Shown here in pieces: positions 7,524 to 15,403 of a stretch of 44,534 nucleotides of DNA; position 1 is the stretch's first letter; each line of letters opens with the position of its first letter. Origin of the DNA: an uncultured Oscillospiraceae bacterium (GTDB taxonomy: Bacteria > Bacillota > Clostridia > Oscillospirales > Oscillospiraceae). The translations under genes and the position numbers were made by a program. The stretch spans positions 1-44,534 of the forward strand of contig CANQVL010000020.1 in assembly GCA_947627285.1 (NCBI GenBank), read 5' to 3'. The notes beneath the pieces are model-generated. The model saw only the letters and a program-made list of their open reading frames with translations. It did no database searches and was not told the origin of the DNA.

Positions 7524-8741
7524 ATGAGCATAGAATTTATCCCCGGCGGCGTGTGCGCCGCGAGGGGTTTTAAGGCAAACGGGATACGGTGCGGCATAAA
7601 GGCGAGCTCTAAAAAGCGCGATCTGGCGCTGATAGTCTCGGAAAAGCGGTGCTCCGCCGCGGCGGTTTACACGTCGAACCTGGTAAAATCCGCGCCCATC
7701 AGGGTGACGAAATCGCACCTCGCCGACGGATACGCCCAGGCGGTGATATGCAACTCCGGCAACGCCAACACCTGCAACGCTAACGGGATAGAGATAGCCG
7801 AGGGCATGAGCCGCCTGGTGGAGGAGCACACGGGCATACCGGCAAACGACGTTATAGTGGGCTCCACCGGCGTAATAGGTCAGCAGATGACGCTGACGCC
7901 CATGGAAAAGGGCATGGCGGAGCTGGCGGCGGGGCTGGGGGACCACTCCGACCGCGCCGAGGACGCCATCATGACCACCGACACCGTCCCCAAGGAGGCG
8001 GCTGTGGAGTTTGAGATATCCGGCGTCAAATGCCGTCTCGGGGGCATAGCAAAGGGCTCCGGCATGATACACCCGAATATGGCGACCATGCTGGTTTTCA
8101 TCACCTCCGACTGCGCCATCACCCCCGAAATGCTCCAAAGGGCAGTCAGCGAGGACGTGAAGACAAGCTTCAATATGGTGAGCGTTGACGGCGACACCTC
8201 CACCAACGACACCTTCGCGGTGATGGCAAACGGCATGGCGGGAAATAAGCCCATCGACAGCGAGGGCGAGGACTTTGACGCCTTTTGCGCCGCCCTCCAC
8301 GCCGTCACAGTCAAGCTGTGCCGCATGATAGCCAAGGACGGCGAGGGCGCCACAAAGCTTGTGACCTGCCTCCTCACGGGCGCGGCGGACGGGGAGACGG
8401 CAAAGACCGTCGCCAAATCCGTCATATGCTCAAGCCTCACCAAGGCCGCCATGTTCGGCGCCGACGCCAACTGGGGCAGGGTCCTGTGCGCCATCGGCTA
8501 CTCAGGCGCGGATATTGACGTGGACAGAGTGGACGTGGCCTTCCGCTCCAGGGCCGGTACGGTGGACGTCTGCCGCGCCGGAGCGGGTATACCCTTCTCC
8601 GAGGAGAAGGCAAAGGAGGTCCTTTTGGAGGACGAGATCGACATCCTCGTAAACCTCAACGCTGGCCCCGCCTCCGCCGAGGCGTGGGGATGCGACCTGA
8701 CGTATGAATATGTCAAAATAAACGGAGATTACAGGACTTGA
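7524..8741 (+). CDS. argJ: Bifunctional ornithine acetyltransferase / N-acetylglutamate synthase
   Basis: Transfers the acetyl group from N-acetylornithine back to glutamate; in bifunctional members it also uses acetyl-CoA, which would explain the absence of argA and argE here. A 405-residue proprotein that self-cleaves: the family site KGSGMIHPNMATML places the nucleophile Thr188 after Ala187. The oxyanion segment GSTGVIGQQM (113-122) is intact. Start ATG at 7524 is preferred over an ATG at 7500 because AGGAG lies nine bases upstream and the alternative overlaps argC. The gene ends just before a repeat element that separates it from argB. Confidence 0.96.
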   Translation: MSIEFIPGGVCAARGFKANGIRCGIKASSKKRDLALIVSEKRCSAAAVYTSNLVKSAPIRVTKSHLADGYAQAVICNSGNANTCNANGIEIAEGMSRLVEEHTGIPANDVIVGSTGVIGQQMTLTPMEKGMAELAAGLGDHSDRAEDAIMTTDTVPKEAAVEFEISGVKCRLGGIAKGSGMIHPNMATMLVFITSDCAITPEMLQRAVSEDVKTSFNMVSVDGDTSTNDTFAVMANGMAGNKPIDSEGEDFDAFCAALHAVTVKLCRMIAKDGEGATKLVTCLLTGAADGETAKTVAKSVICSSLTKAAMFGADANWGRVLCAIGYSGADIDVDRVDVAFRSRAGTVDVCRAGAGIPFSEEKAKEVLLEDEIDILVNLNAGPASAEAWGCDLTYEYVKINGDYRT

Positions 8742-8777
8742 TCGGCAAGATGAGCCTGTACTTCGGTTTATAGGTGC

Positions 8778-8806
8778 ATTATACTACAAACTTAATTAAA
8801 AGTCAA
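8778..8806 (-). promoter_or_regulatory. Outward, minus-strand promoter at left edge of repeat copy 1
   Basis: On the minus strand TTGACT (8801-8806), 17 bases, TATAAT (8778-8783), reading toward and antisense to the end of argJ. The same hexamers and the following 20 bases recur in copy 2 while the spacer sequences differ, which suggests selection on promoter function. Confidence 0.6.
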
Positions 8807-8854
8807 GAAAAATTTTTGAGTATTTTGAAATATAGCAAGATTTGCAAAGTAATT

Positions 8855-8880
8855 GCTCCGAAGCCGCCGGGCTTTTTATA
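8855..8880 (+). terminator. Short terminator-like stem after argJ (part of repeat)
   Basis: AAGCC, loop GCCG, GGCTTTTTATAA: a short GC stem with a T-run, in the direction of argGHCJ transcription. The equivalent in copy 2 (37108-37133) follows the M16 peptidase gene. The stem is only about four or five pairs, so efficiency is uncertain. Confidence 0.45.
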
Positions 8881-8910
8881 AGGTATCCGCCCTTATGGGG
8901 CGGGGGATTT

Positions 8911-8949
8911 TCTTTCCTCTCTTTTGGATTCGCCAAAAGAGAGGAAAGA
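8911..8949. repeat. 17-bp perfect hairpin B, repeat copy 1
   Basis: TCTTTCCTCTCTTTTGG, loop ATTCG, then the exact reverse complement. In copy 2 (37164-37204) the stem is 18 pairs and its apical pairs differ in a compensatory way (TTTTGG/CCAAAA becomes TTTTTGA/TCAAAAA). A third version occurs inverted at 37746-37782. Confidence 0.85.
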
Positions 8950-8969
8950 AACAAAGGAGAGAAAAGCGA

Positions 8970-9049
8970 CCAGCGGGGGATTTCGATTTTCCCCCGCTGG
9001 ACACCCCTTTTAAAAACGACCACACAGGGGGCCGCGGCCCCCTATGTGG
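8970..9049. repeat. Hairpins C and D, repeat copy 1
   Basis: Hairpin C: CCAGCGGGGGA (8970-8980) pairs with TCCCCCGCTGG (8990-9000); identical in copy 2. Hairpin D: AGGGGGCC/GGCCCCCT centred near 9034, extended by CCACA/TGTGG; copy 2 keeps the stem and changes only the loop (two versus four bases). A conserved run with the pattern ACACCCCTTTTAAAAACGAC separates them. Confidence 0.8.
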
Positions 9050-9497
9050 AGAACCCCCGGTGGGGAGCGTATCGGCAGCAATTGCATAAACACTGTGTGG
9101 GAGCTTAGCTGAACCATTTTGCCCGACAAGCAACCACAAAGCGCGGCGTAATTGAAGGGCAGGTCGTTTCATCGACCGACCACGTTAAGCGGCTAAGCGA
9201 TTTCGGAGACTGTGCAATTCGGTTTTGGAAACCCGCGCGCCGTATCTTCTGCCCGTGCGGTGAAGTTTCAGACCGCGTGAGCCGACCTGCCGACTACACG
9301 GTAGGGCGCAAAAGCTTCTGCCGACCCCAAAAGAAAAAATTCTTTTTCTCTCTTTTGCTTCTTTTACTCGTCTTTTTCTCATTTCTGAGAAAAAGATGAG
9401 AAAAGAAGACCCCCGTTTCCCGCAAGGGCGGGAATAAACCGCCGCCGCGGAGAGGCAACCCTTCGACAGCTTTTCGTCGAATTCGAAAGGAGTTATT

Positions 9498-10358
9498 ATG
9501 GATACCCTTCACGACCACGCCCTCAGGGCGCAAACATTAACCGAGGCGCTTCCGTATATTCGGAAGTATTCGGGAAAAGTCATTCTGATCAAATACGGCG
9601 GCAACGCCATGACTGACGAGACGCTGAAAAAGTATGTGATGGGGGACATCGTGCTCCTCAGTATGATCGGCATAAAGGTCGTGGTGGTCCACGGGGGCGG
9701 GCCGGAGATCTCCGATATGCTGAAAAAAACCGGCAAAAAGTCGGAATTTGTCAACGGCCTTCGCGTCACCGACCCCGAGACGATGGACATCGTCCAGATG
9801 GTGCTTGCGGGCAAGGTGAACAAGGATCTGGTGAACCTGGTGGAGCTTGCCGGAGGGCGCGCCATCGGGATCTCCGGCATTGACGGGCACATGATAAAGG
9901 CCACTCAGCTCGACCCGGCGCTGGGCGCGGTGGGGGAGATTCAGGACGTGGACGTAAAGCCCATCACCGATCTTCTGGACATGGGCTACATCCCAATAAT
10001 CTCCACCGTGGGGTGCGATAAGGACGGGAACCTCTACAACATAAACGCCGACACCGCAGCCGCGCGTATCGCCGGAAAGCTTGGCGCGGAGTCCATGCTG
10101 ACCATGACGGACATCGAGGGGCTTTTGCGTGACAAGGACGACCCCTCCACCCTCATCCGCCGCCTCTCCGTCTCCGAGGTGCCGGAGCTCACGGCACAGG
10201 GCATCATATCCGGCGGCATGATCCCCAAGATCCGGTGCTGTGTGGAGGCAATACGCCGGGGCGTACACAAGGTTTTCATCATCGACGGCAGGCTCCCCCA
10301 CTCCATCCTCATGGAGCTTCTCACCAACGCCGGCATCGGCACTATGTTCACAGCGTAA
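9498..10358 (+). CDS. argB: Acetylglutamate kinase
   Basis: Phosphorylates N-acetylglutamate with ATP, the second and usually feedback-regulated step of the pathway. The 286-residue protein has the amino acid kinase motifs: KYGGNAM with Lys32, HGGGPEI (65-71) for substrate binding, and GAVGEIQDVD and NINADTAAARIA in the C-terminal nucleotide domain. An N-terminal extension of about 20 residues before the first strand is of the kind seen in arginine-sensitive enzymes; sensitivity itself is inferred. Start ATG at 9498 follows AAAGGAG by six bases. It resumes the arg cluster after the repeat; I found no clear promoter directly in front of it. Confidence 0.97.
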   Translation: MDTLHDHALRAQTLTEALPYIRKYSGKVILIKYGGNAMTDETLKKYVMGDIVLLSMIGIKVVVVHGGGPEISDMLKKTGKKSEFVNGLRVTDPETMDIVQMVLAGKVNKDLVNLVELAGGRAIGISGIDGHMIKATQLDPALGAVGEIQDVDVKPITDLLDMGYIPIISTVGCDKDGNLYNINADTAAARIAGKLGAESMLTMTDIEGLLRDKDDPSTLIRRLSVSEVPELTAQGIISGGMIPKIRCCVEAIRRGVHKVFIIDGRLPHSILMELLTNAGIGTMFTA

Positions 10359-10370
10359 GGACGTGACTGT

Positions 10371-11537
10371 ATGGATATCAAGGAACTGGATAAAACATAT
10401 GTGGCAAACACCTACGGCAGGGCGGATGTGGTGTTTGTGCGCGGCTCCGGCGCGGAGGTCTTTGATGACCGGGGCAGACGGTATATCGACCTGGGCGCGG
10501 GCATAGCCGTCAACGCCTTCGGACTTGCCGACCCCGTATGGGTGGAGGCTGTGACGGCTCAACTGTCAAAGCTTCAACATATGTCCAACTTATATTACAC
10601 CGAGCCCTGCGCAAGGCTTGCCGAGGTCCTTTGCCGGCGCACGGGAATGAGGAAGGTGTTTTTCGGAAATTCCGGCGCGGAGGCCAACGAGTGCGCCATC
10701 AAGACCGCCCGGAAATGGGCGTTTGACAAATACGGCGACGAGAGCCGCTCTACCATAATAACCCTGAAAAACAGCTTCCACGGCAGGACCGTAACCACCC
10801 TGGCGGCAACGGGGCAGGACGTTTTCCACACCAAATTCGGCCCCTTCACACCCGGCTTTGTTCACGCCTCCGCCCAGGACGCGTCGGAGGTGAGGGCGTT
10901 TGCGCAAAAGGGCAATTGCTGTGCCGTTATGCTGGAGCTTGTCCAGGGCGAGGGCGGCGTCGTCCCGCTGACGCGTGAGTACGTGGACGAGGTGGTGGAT
11001 ATCGCCCGAGAGCACGGTATGCTCATCATCGTGGACGAGGTCCAGACCGGCAACGGGCGCACCGGCAGTCTTTACGCCTACCAGCAGTTCGGCTTTATGC
11101 CGGATCTTGTAAGCACCGCCAAGGGGCTGGGCGGCGGACTTCCCCTGGGCGCCTGCCTCATGGGGGAGCGGGTGGAGCACACCCTCTCCGCCGGCGACCA
11201 CGGCTCCACCTTCGGCGGGAACCCGGTGAGCTGTGCCGGCGCGCTGAGCATAATCGGGCGCATCGACGACGCGCTTTTGGCGGACGTGAGGCGAAAGGGC
11301 GAATTTATTAAGCGCTCCCTTGAGGGGGCGGAGGGCGTCGTCTCCGTCACCGGCATGGGACTGATGGTGGGCATAGAGTGCGAAAAGCCGGCGGGCGAGG
11401 TGGTTGCCGCCGCCATAGCCAGAGGCGTCGTCCCGCTTACAGCCCACAGCAAGGTCCGGCTCGTGCCGCCCCTGACGATAACCGACGAACAGCTGGCGGA
11501 AGCCATTGAAATACTTAAAGAGGTGATCAAAGCATGA
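10371..11537 (+). CDS. argD: Acetylornithine aminotransferase
   Basis: Class III PLP aminotransferase converting N-acetylglutamate semialdehyde to N-acetylornithine with glutamate. In 388 residues it shows GNSGAEANECAIKTAR (99-114, cofactor phosphate region), DEVQTGNGRTG (222-232, Asp222 on the pyridine nitrogen) and the Schiff-base Lys251 in STAKGLGGGLPLGA. Start ATG at 10371 has AAGGACG about eight bases upstream and lies 12 bases after argB. Its stop overlaps the argF start by four bases. The argD assignment over other class III enzymes rests on the operon. Confidence 0.96.
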   Translation: MDIKELDKTYVANTYGRADVVFVRGSGAEVFDDRGRRYIDLGAGIAVNAFGLADPVWVEAVTAQLSKLQHMSNLYYTEPCARLAEVLCRRTGMRKVFFGNSGAEANECAIKTARKWAFDKYGDESRSTIITLKNSFHGRTVTTLAATGQDVFHTKFGPFTPGFVHASAQDASEVRAFAQKGNCCAVMLELVQGEGGVVPLTREYVDEVVDIAREHGMLIIVDEVQTGNGRTGSLYAYQQFGFMPDLVSTAKGLGGGLPLGACLMGERVEHTLSAGDHGSTFGGNPVSCAGALSIIGRIDDALLADVRRKGEFIKRSLEGAEGVVSVTGMGLMVGIECEKPAGEVVAAAIARGVVPLTAHSKVRLVPPLTITDEQLAEAIEILKEVIKA

Positions 11538-12442
11538 AGCACTTACTGAAGCTCGGCGATCTTACGAGGGAGGAGATACTGGACCTTCTTGGTCTTGCGG
11601 ACCAGCTCAAATTTGAGCGCAGGAACAACATACCCCACCCCCTGCTCACGGGCAAGACCCTGGGCATGATATTCCAGAAGTCCTCCACCCGCACCCGCGT
11701 CTCCTTTGAGGCGGGCATGTACCAGCTGGGGGGCAACGCCCTCTTTTTGAGCTCCCGCGACCTTCAGATAGGGCGCGGCGAGCCGGTGCAGGACACCGCC
11801 CGCGTCCTCTCCCGCTATCTGGACGCCATCATGATCCGCACCTACGAGCAGGCGGAGGTGGAGGCGCTTGCCGAATACGGCTCCATTCCCATAATAAACG
11901 GGCTCACCGACTACGCCCACCCCTGCCAGGTGCTTGCCGACCTCCAGACCATCCGCGAGTACAAGGGCACCCTCGCCGGGCGCAAGCTTGCCTTCATCGG
12001 CGACGGCAACAACATGGCAAACTCCCTCATAGTTGGCGGCATAAAGACGGGCATGAGCGTCGCCATCGGCTGTCCCAAGGGGTATCTCCCCGACGCGGAC
12101 ATAATAAAGTGGGCCCACGAAAACGGCGATCTCACCGTCACCGAGGACATCGGCGAGGCCGCCTCCGGCGCGGACGCCGTGTACACCGACGTGTGGGCGT
12201 CCATGGGCATGGAGGAGGAGGCGGAGCAGCGCCGCCGGGACTTCGCCGGCTACCAGGTGAATACCAAGCTCATGACCTACGCCAAGCCTGACGCCATCGT
12301 CCTCCACTGCCTGCCGGCGCACCGGGGCGAGGAGATAACCGACGAGATAATCGAAAAGTACCAGAGCTCCATCTTCGACGAGGCGGAAAACCGCCTCCAC
12401 GCCCAGAAGGCGGTGCTGGTACGCGTAATGAAAAAGGACTGA
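11534..12442 (+). CDS. argF: Ornithine carbamoyltransferase
   Basis: Makes citrulline from ornithine and carbamoyl phosphate. The 302-residue protein has the carbamoyl phosphate loop KSSTRTRVSFE (STRTR at 51-55), DYAHPCQ (126-132) and the ornithine-site HCLPAHRGEE with Cys259. Start ATG at 11534 overlaps argD by four bases. No carA or carB gene is in the window, so carbamoyl phosphate must come from elsewhere. rnz follows after 34 bases with its own ribosome binding site. Confidence 0.97.
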   Translation: MKHLLKLGDLTREEILDLLGLADQLKFERRNNIPHPLLTGKTLGMIFQKSSTRTRVSFEAGMYQLGGNALFLSSRDLQIGRGEPVQDTARVLSRYLDAIMIRTYEQAEVEALAEYGSIPIINGLTDYAHPCQVLADLQTIREYKGTLAGRKLAFIGDGNNMANSLIVGGIKTGMSVAIGCPKGYLPDADIIKWAHENGDLTVTEDIGEAASGADAVYTDVWASMGMEEEAEQRRRDFAGYQVNTKLMTYAKPDAIVLHCLPAHRGEEITDEIIEKYQSSIFDEAENRLHAQKAVLVRVMKKD

Positions 12443-12476
12443 TTTCCGTGGAATTTCGCCGGAGGGAGGGTGAAAA

Positions 12477-13403
12477 ATGATCGACGTCACAGTGCTGGGC
12501 ACCGCCGCGCTTATGCCTATCCCAGAGCGCGCCCTGTCCTCGGCGCTCCTGCGGTGCTCCGGCAGGTCCATACTCTTTGATTGCGGCGAGGGCACCCAGA
12601 CAGCCGCCCGCCGCGCCGGTGTGAGCCTCATGAAGACAGACGTCATCGCCCTCACCCACTACCACGGCGACCACATCTTCGGTATTCCGGGACTTTTGCA
12701 GACAATGAGCGTCATGGGCAGGACAGATCGCCTCTACATCACCGGCCCCGGCAATATCGCCCGCGAGCTGGCGCCGATACTCAGGCTGGCGGGACCGCTT
12801 GCCTACGAGATCTCGCTTTTCACCCTGCCCGACTCCGGCGTGAGGCTTTCGGAGCTCATACCCGGCTGGCGGGAGGGGGCGCGCCTCGTTCCATTCAAAA
12901 CCGACCACAGGGTAGCGAGCCGGGGCTACTCCTTCACCCTCTCCAGGGCTGGCAAATTCCTGCCGGAAAGGGCACTGGAGCTCCATGTGCCGCAAAATCA
13001 GTGGAAGCTGCTCCAGGGCGGCGAAGCCGTCACGGTGGGGGACAGGACGGTGGAGCCCTCGGAGGTTTTGGGACCACCCCGAAAGGGGCTGAAGGTCAGC
13101 TTTACGGGCGACACCGCGTACTGCGCAGGTTTAGTGGAGGGCGCCAGGGACGCGGACCTTCTCATAAGCGACGCCACCTACGGCGACGACGCCCAGGCTC
13201 AGGCGGCGGCGGACTACGGGCACATGACCTTCTCCCTCGCCGCTCGCGCCGCGAAGGAGGCAAATGTCCGCGAGCTGTGGCTCACCCACTTCTCCCAGAT
13301 GATGGAGGACCCGGAAATCTACCTCCCCGCCGCCCGCAACATCTTCCCCAACACCCTCTGCGCCCACGACGGAATGGGTGTTACGCTGAGGTTTGAGGAA
13401 TAA
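12477..13403 (+). CDS. rnz: Ribonuclease Z (tRNA 3' endonuclease)
   Basis: Metallo-beta-lactamase-fold endonuclease that removes 3' trailers from tRNA precursors, mainly those lacking an encoded CCA. The 308-residue length fits the short bacterial form. The zinc motif THYHGDHIFG (His61, His63, Asp65, His66) and the N-terminal FDCGEGTQ are diagnostic; later ligands appear in SFTGDT, SDATYGD and LTHFSQ. The tRNA-Leu of this window lacks an encoded CCA, consistent with this processing route. Start ATG at 12477 follows GGAGGGAGG. Probably co-transcribed with argBDF; two terminator hairpins follow. Confidence 0.95.
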   Translation: MIDVTVLGTAALMPIPERALSSALLRCSGRSILFDCGEGTQTAARRAGVSLMKTDVIALTHYHGDHIFGIPGLLQTMSVMGRTDRLYITGPGNIARELAPILRLAGPLAYEISLFTLPDSGVRLSELIPGWREGARLVPFKTDHRVASRGYSFTLSRAGKFLPERALELHVPQNQWKLLQGGEAVTVGDRTVEPSEVLGPPRKGLKVSFTGDTAYCAGLVEGARDADLLISDATYGDDAQAQAAADYGHMTFSLAARAAKEANVRELWLTHFSQMMEDPEIYLPAARNIFPNTLCAHDGMGVTLRFEE

Positions 13404-13408
13404 GACCA

Positions 13409-13466
13409 AACGCCCGTTTCCGGCGGCTGTAATGCTCAGCCGTATCGGATACGGGCGTTTGTTTAC
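13409..13466 (+). terminator. Terminator hairpin after rnz
   Basis: AAACGCCCGT pairs with ACGGGCGTTT across a 30-base segment that itself folds (CGGCTG/CAGCCG), followed by GTTTACGGG. Reads as the end of the arg-rnz transcript. Confidence 0.5.
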
Positions 13467-13486
13467 GGGCAGGTTATTTTTCCTTA

Positions 13487-13521
13487 TCACCCGTCAGCAA
13501 TTATGCTGGCGGGAATTTTTT
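13487..13521 (+). terminator. Second terminator after rnz
   Basis: CCCGTCAGCA pairs with TGCTGGCGGG (one G-T pair) and is followed by AATTTTTT. A cleaner Rho-independent signal than the hairpin before it. The 100 bases after it hold nothing I recognise. Confidence 0.7.
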
Positions 13522-13651
13522 ATGGATAAATATTCACCTCAGCCGCGGGTCAGATGCTCCGGGAGCACAAAAGGGAATTGGAGGTTAGGGAAAAGATAAG
13601 GAAATCTTAATATTATTATTGCCGGCTCGGGTGGAAAAAGCTTCGACCGGC

Positions 13652-13680
13652 TGATATAATATCCATAAAGCGGATATTAT
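13652..13680 (+). promoter_or_regulatory. Extended -10 promoter with palindromic operator candidate, ABC permease gene
   Basis: TGATATAAT (13652-13660) is an extended -10 with a perfect TATAAT and a poor -35. Overlapping it, ATAATATCC (13656-13664) and GGATATTAT (13672-13680) form a perfect nine-base inverted repeat with a seven-base spacer, covering the likely start site, as a repressor operator would. Confidence 0.55.
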
Positions 13681-13714
13681 GACCTTCTATAGGTGAGGGG
13701 AGGAGACCGGCACG

Positions 13715-15403
13715 GTGCGATATCTTCTGTATTTGAAAAGGTCCTTCAGACGTCAGCCAAAGCGCCACCTGACATTGTATATCATACTGACCTGCGCCTT
13801 TATACTCCCGCTGCTCATATCCGTTTACCGTGACAGCAGCGCTTACGGTGAGCGGCAGCAAGCTTTGGACATGACGAAGGGCGCGGCTTTCCACATTGAA
13901 AACGCCTCCGGCGAGGACGCGGAGCTTTTTGAGGGGATCGACGGTATGTCCGCGCCGCGCTATGAGGACGGGGTGATCTATCTTAGGTTCCTCTCCGATG
14001 AGGATTGGAGGGACGCGGGGACCGTTGAACGATGCGGCGAGCTCATAATGGAGAGGATCGAACAGAGCGGAAGGACATATCTGCTCCCGACGGCTTACAG
14101 CTTCGACTACGCCATAGAGTCCGACACGGGAGACGAGCAGACGGTACTTCTTCTGCTGAATATATTTATCATCGTGCTCTCCTCGTTTGTCGTCGGCTCA
14201 GCCTACAAAAGCCACCTGAGACGCTTCTCCTCCGACATGGGTGTTTTGCGTTCCTGCGGCGCTGAAAACCGGCAAATCAACGGGATATTTCTCACGGAAT
14301 TTGCCGTTGTCTTCGCGCTTTCGTCGGCGTCCGCCCTGATTCTCTCCGCCGGGGTCATGAAGCTCCTTTTTGCGAGCTTCCTTGAAGTGAGAGACGACGG
14401 GTTCGCGTGGCTGATTTTCAGAATGGACCCCGTAAATACCGCGCTCCACATAGCGGTGTTCTTTGTTGTCCTCCTTGCCGTTATCTCCTTCACACTTTTC
14501 AAATTTGGCAGGGAGCCCATGGCAAACGCGGCAAGGAACGACCTTCAATCGTCGGAAATGACAAAAAAACCGGGGAAGCTCAGGATCAAAGCCTCGCCGG
14601 AACGCTCCCTTCTGGCTCTTTGGCTCCGGAGGACAAATAAGACCCATAGGAGCTGTCTTTGGGTTGCCGTTCCCGTTATGACTGTGTTTTTGTTCCTTTT
14701 CGCTTACCTGTCTCTGGATGCCGGCTGGGTCTCACGCCTGCCGGAATATGAGCTTACCGTCTCAAAAAACGGCGCCCTGGGCGGGTTTACTCAGGAGGAG
14801 ACAGCCTCTGTCGAGAGACTTGAGCAGGTCAGAGAGATCCGCGCCTCCGGGGAGGCTCAAAATCCGCAGTCGGACGGGATTTATGAAATCGACATCAGGC
14901 TCACATCGCCGGAGCTGCACGAGGAGGCCGCGGCGCTCTTAAAACAGCTCTTTCCGGGGGCGGAATATGAGATCGTTGACAGTCAGGCCCGGGCCGAGCG
15001 GGGGCGGGAAATGTCAACGGGGATCTATTTTATGCTTCTGTTCATATTCGCCGCGATGCTTGGCTTTATGCTGATCATCGTTTACATGAAGCTGTGCGAT
15101 TACATAGAGGACAGCCGCAAAACAATAAAAGCCCTGTCAACCGTCGGCGCGTCCAACGGGGTGATCAGGGGCTCATACATTCGCCAATCTCTCGTTTCCG
15201 CAGGCTTAGCGGCGGCTCTTCCGGCGGCGGGGAGTATTGCGCTGTTTCTGCTTGCGGCAAATACTGCGGCACAAAAGCCGTCGGTCAGCGCGTCTCTTAT
15301 ATGCGCGTATTTTGCTGTAAGCGCGGTGACCGCCTGCGCGTTTATACTGCCGGTCTGCCGCTCGATCCGACCGATCCTCGAAAGGAAGGAGAGTATACTA
15401 TGA
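13715..15403 (+). CDS. ABC transporter permease, FtsX-type
   Basis: A 562-residue membrane protein with one N-terminal helix (about 20-42), an extracytoplasmic segment, three helices (about 145-165, 200-225, 250-272), a linker, a second single helix (about 320-345), a second outside segment and three C-terminal helices (about 435-460, 490-520, 530-550). This duplicated layout is that of FtsX/MacB/BceB-like permeases, which tend to handle peptides or lipoproteins rather than small nutrients. The start is GTG at 13715 after GGGAGGAG, since no good ATG lies nearby. The stop overlaps the ATPase start (ATGA). Codon use is less GC-biased than the arg genes, a hint of separate acquisition. Substrate unknown. 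Confidence 0.8.
   Translation: MRYLLYLKRSFRRQPKRHLTLYIILTCAFILPLLISVYRDSSAYGERQQALDMTKGAAFHIENASGEDAELFEGIDGMSAPRYEDGVIYLRFLSDEDWRDAGTVERCGELIMERIEQSGRTYLLPTAYSFDYAIESDTGDEQTVLLLLNIFIIVLSSFVVGSAYKSHLRRFSSDMGVLRSCGAENRQINGIFLTEFAVVFALSSASALILSAGVMKLLFASFLEVRDDGFAWLIFRMDPVNTALHIAVFFVVLLAVISFTLFKFGREPMANAARNDLQSSEMTKKPGKLRIKASPERSLLALWLRRTNKTHRSCLWVAVPVMTVFLFLFAYLSLDAGWVSRLPEYELTVSKNGALGGFTQEETASVERLEQVREIRASGEAQNPQSDGIYEIDIRLTSPELHEEAAALLKQLFPGAEYEIVDSQARAERGREMSTGIYFMLLFIFAAMLGFMLIIVYMKLCDYIEDSRKTIKALSTVGASNGVIRGSYIRQSLVSAGLAAALPAAGSIALFLLAANTAAQKPSVSASLICAYFAVSAVTACAFILPVCRSIRPILERKESIL

Larger units (their letters stand above)
8758..9445 (+). repeat. Dispersed composite intergenic repeat, copy 1 (between argJ and argB)
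   Basis: Non-coding block sharing its order of segments and most of its sequence with the block at 37014-37805. From left to right: an AT-rich border bounded by CTTCGG (8761-8766) and CCGAAG (8858-8863) and carrying a minus-strand promoter; a short terminator-like stem with T5; hairpin A (8887-8903); 17-base-pair hairpin B (8911-8949); a purine linker; hairpin C (8970-9000); hairpin D (about 9020-9049); a variable stretch; the conserved core (about 9122-9335); and a right module (about 9336-9445) that mirrors the left module in layout but not in exact sequence. Small reading frames across it are low-complexity and lie on repeats; I do not call them genes. Boundaries are approximate. Confidence 0.85.

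Noticed and set aside
8842-9172. Small reading frames over the repeat copies, also at 37622-37961, with similar peptides such as FSFGFAKREE
   Set aside because: They follow the CCTCTCTTTTGG hairpin and its reverse complement, exist on both strands, lack ribosome binding sites and change frame between copies. They are by-products of the repeat and likely to be misannotated as hypothetical proteins.
8800-9330. CRISPR array or IS element in the argJ-argB gap
   Set aside because: No regularly spaced short repeats and no transposase; the structure is a set of hairpins shared with one other locus.
13393-13599. Possible 68-residue protein after rnz
   Set aside because: Runs through two terminator hairpins, no ribosome binding site, no recognisable motif.
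15094-15399. N-terminal extension of the ABC ATPase
   Set aside because: Lies inside the permease gene; the ATG at 15400 has AAGGAAGGAG and gives the normal family start.
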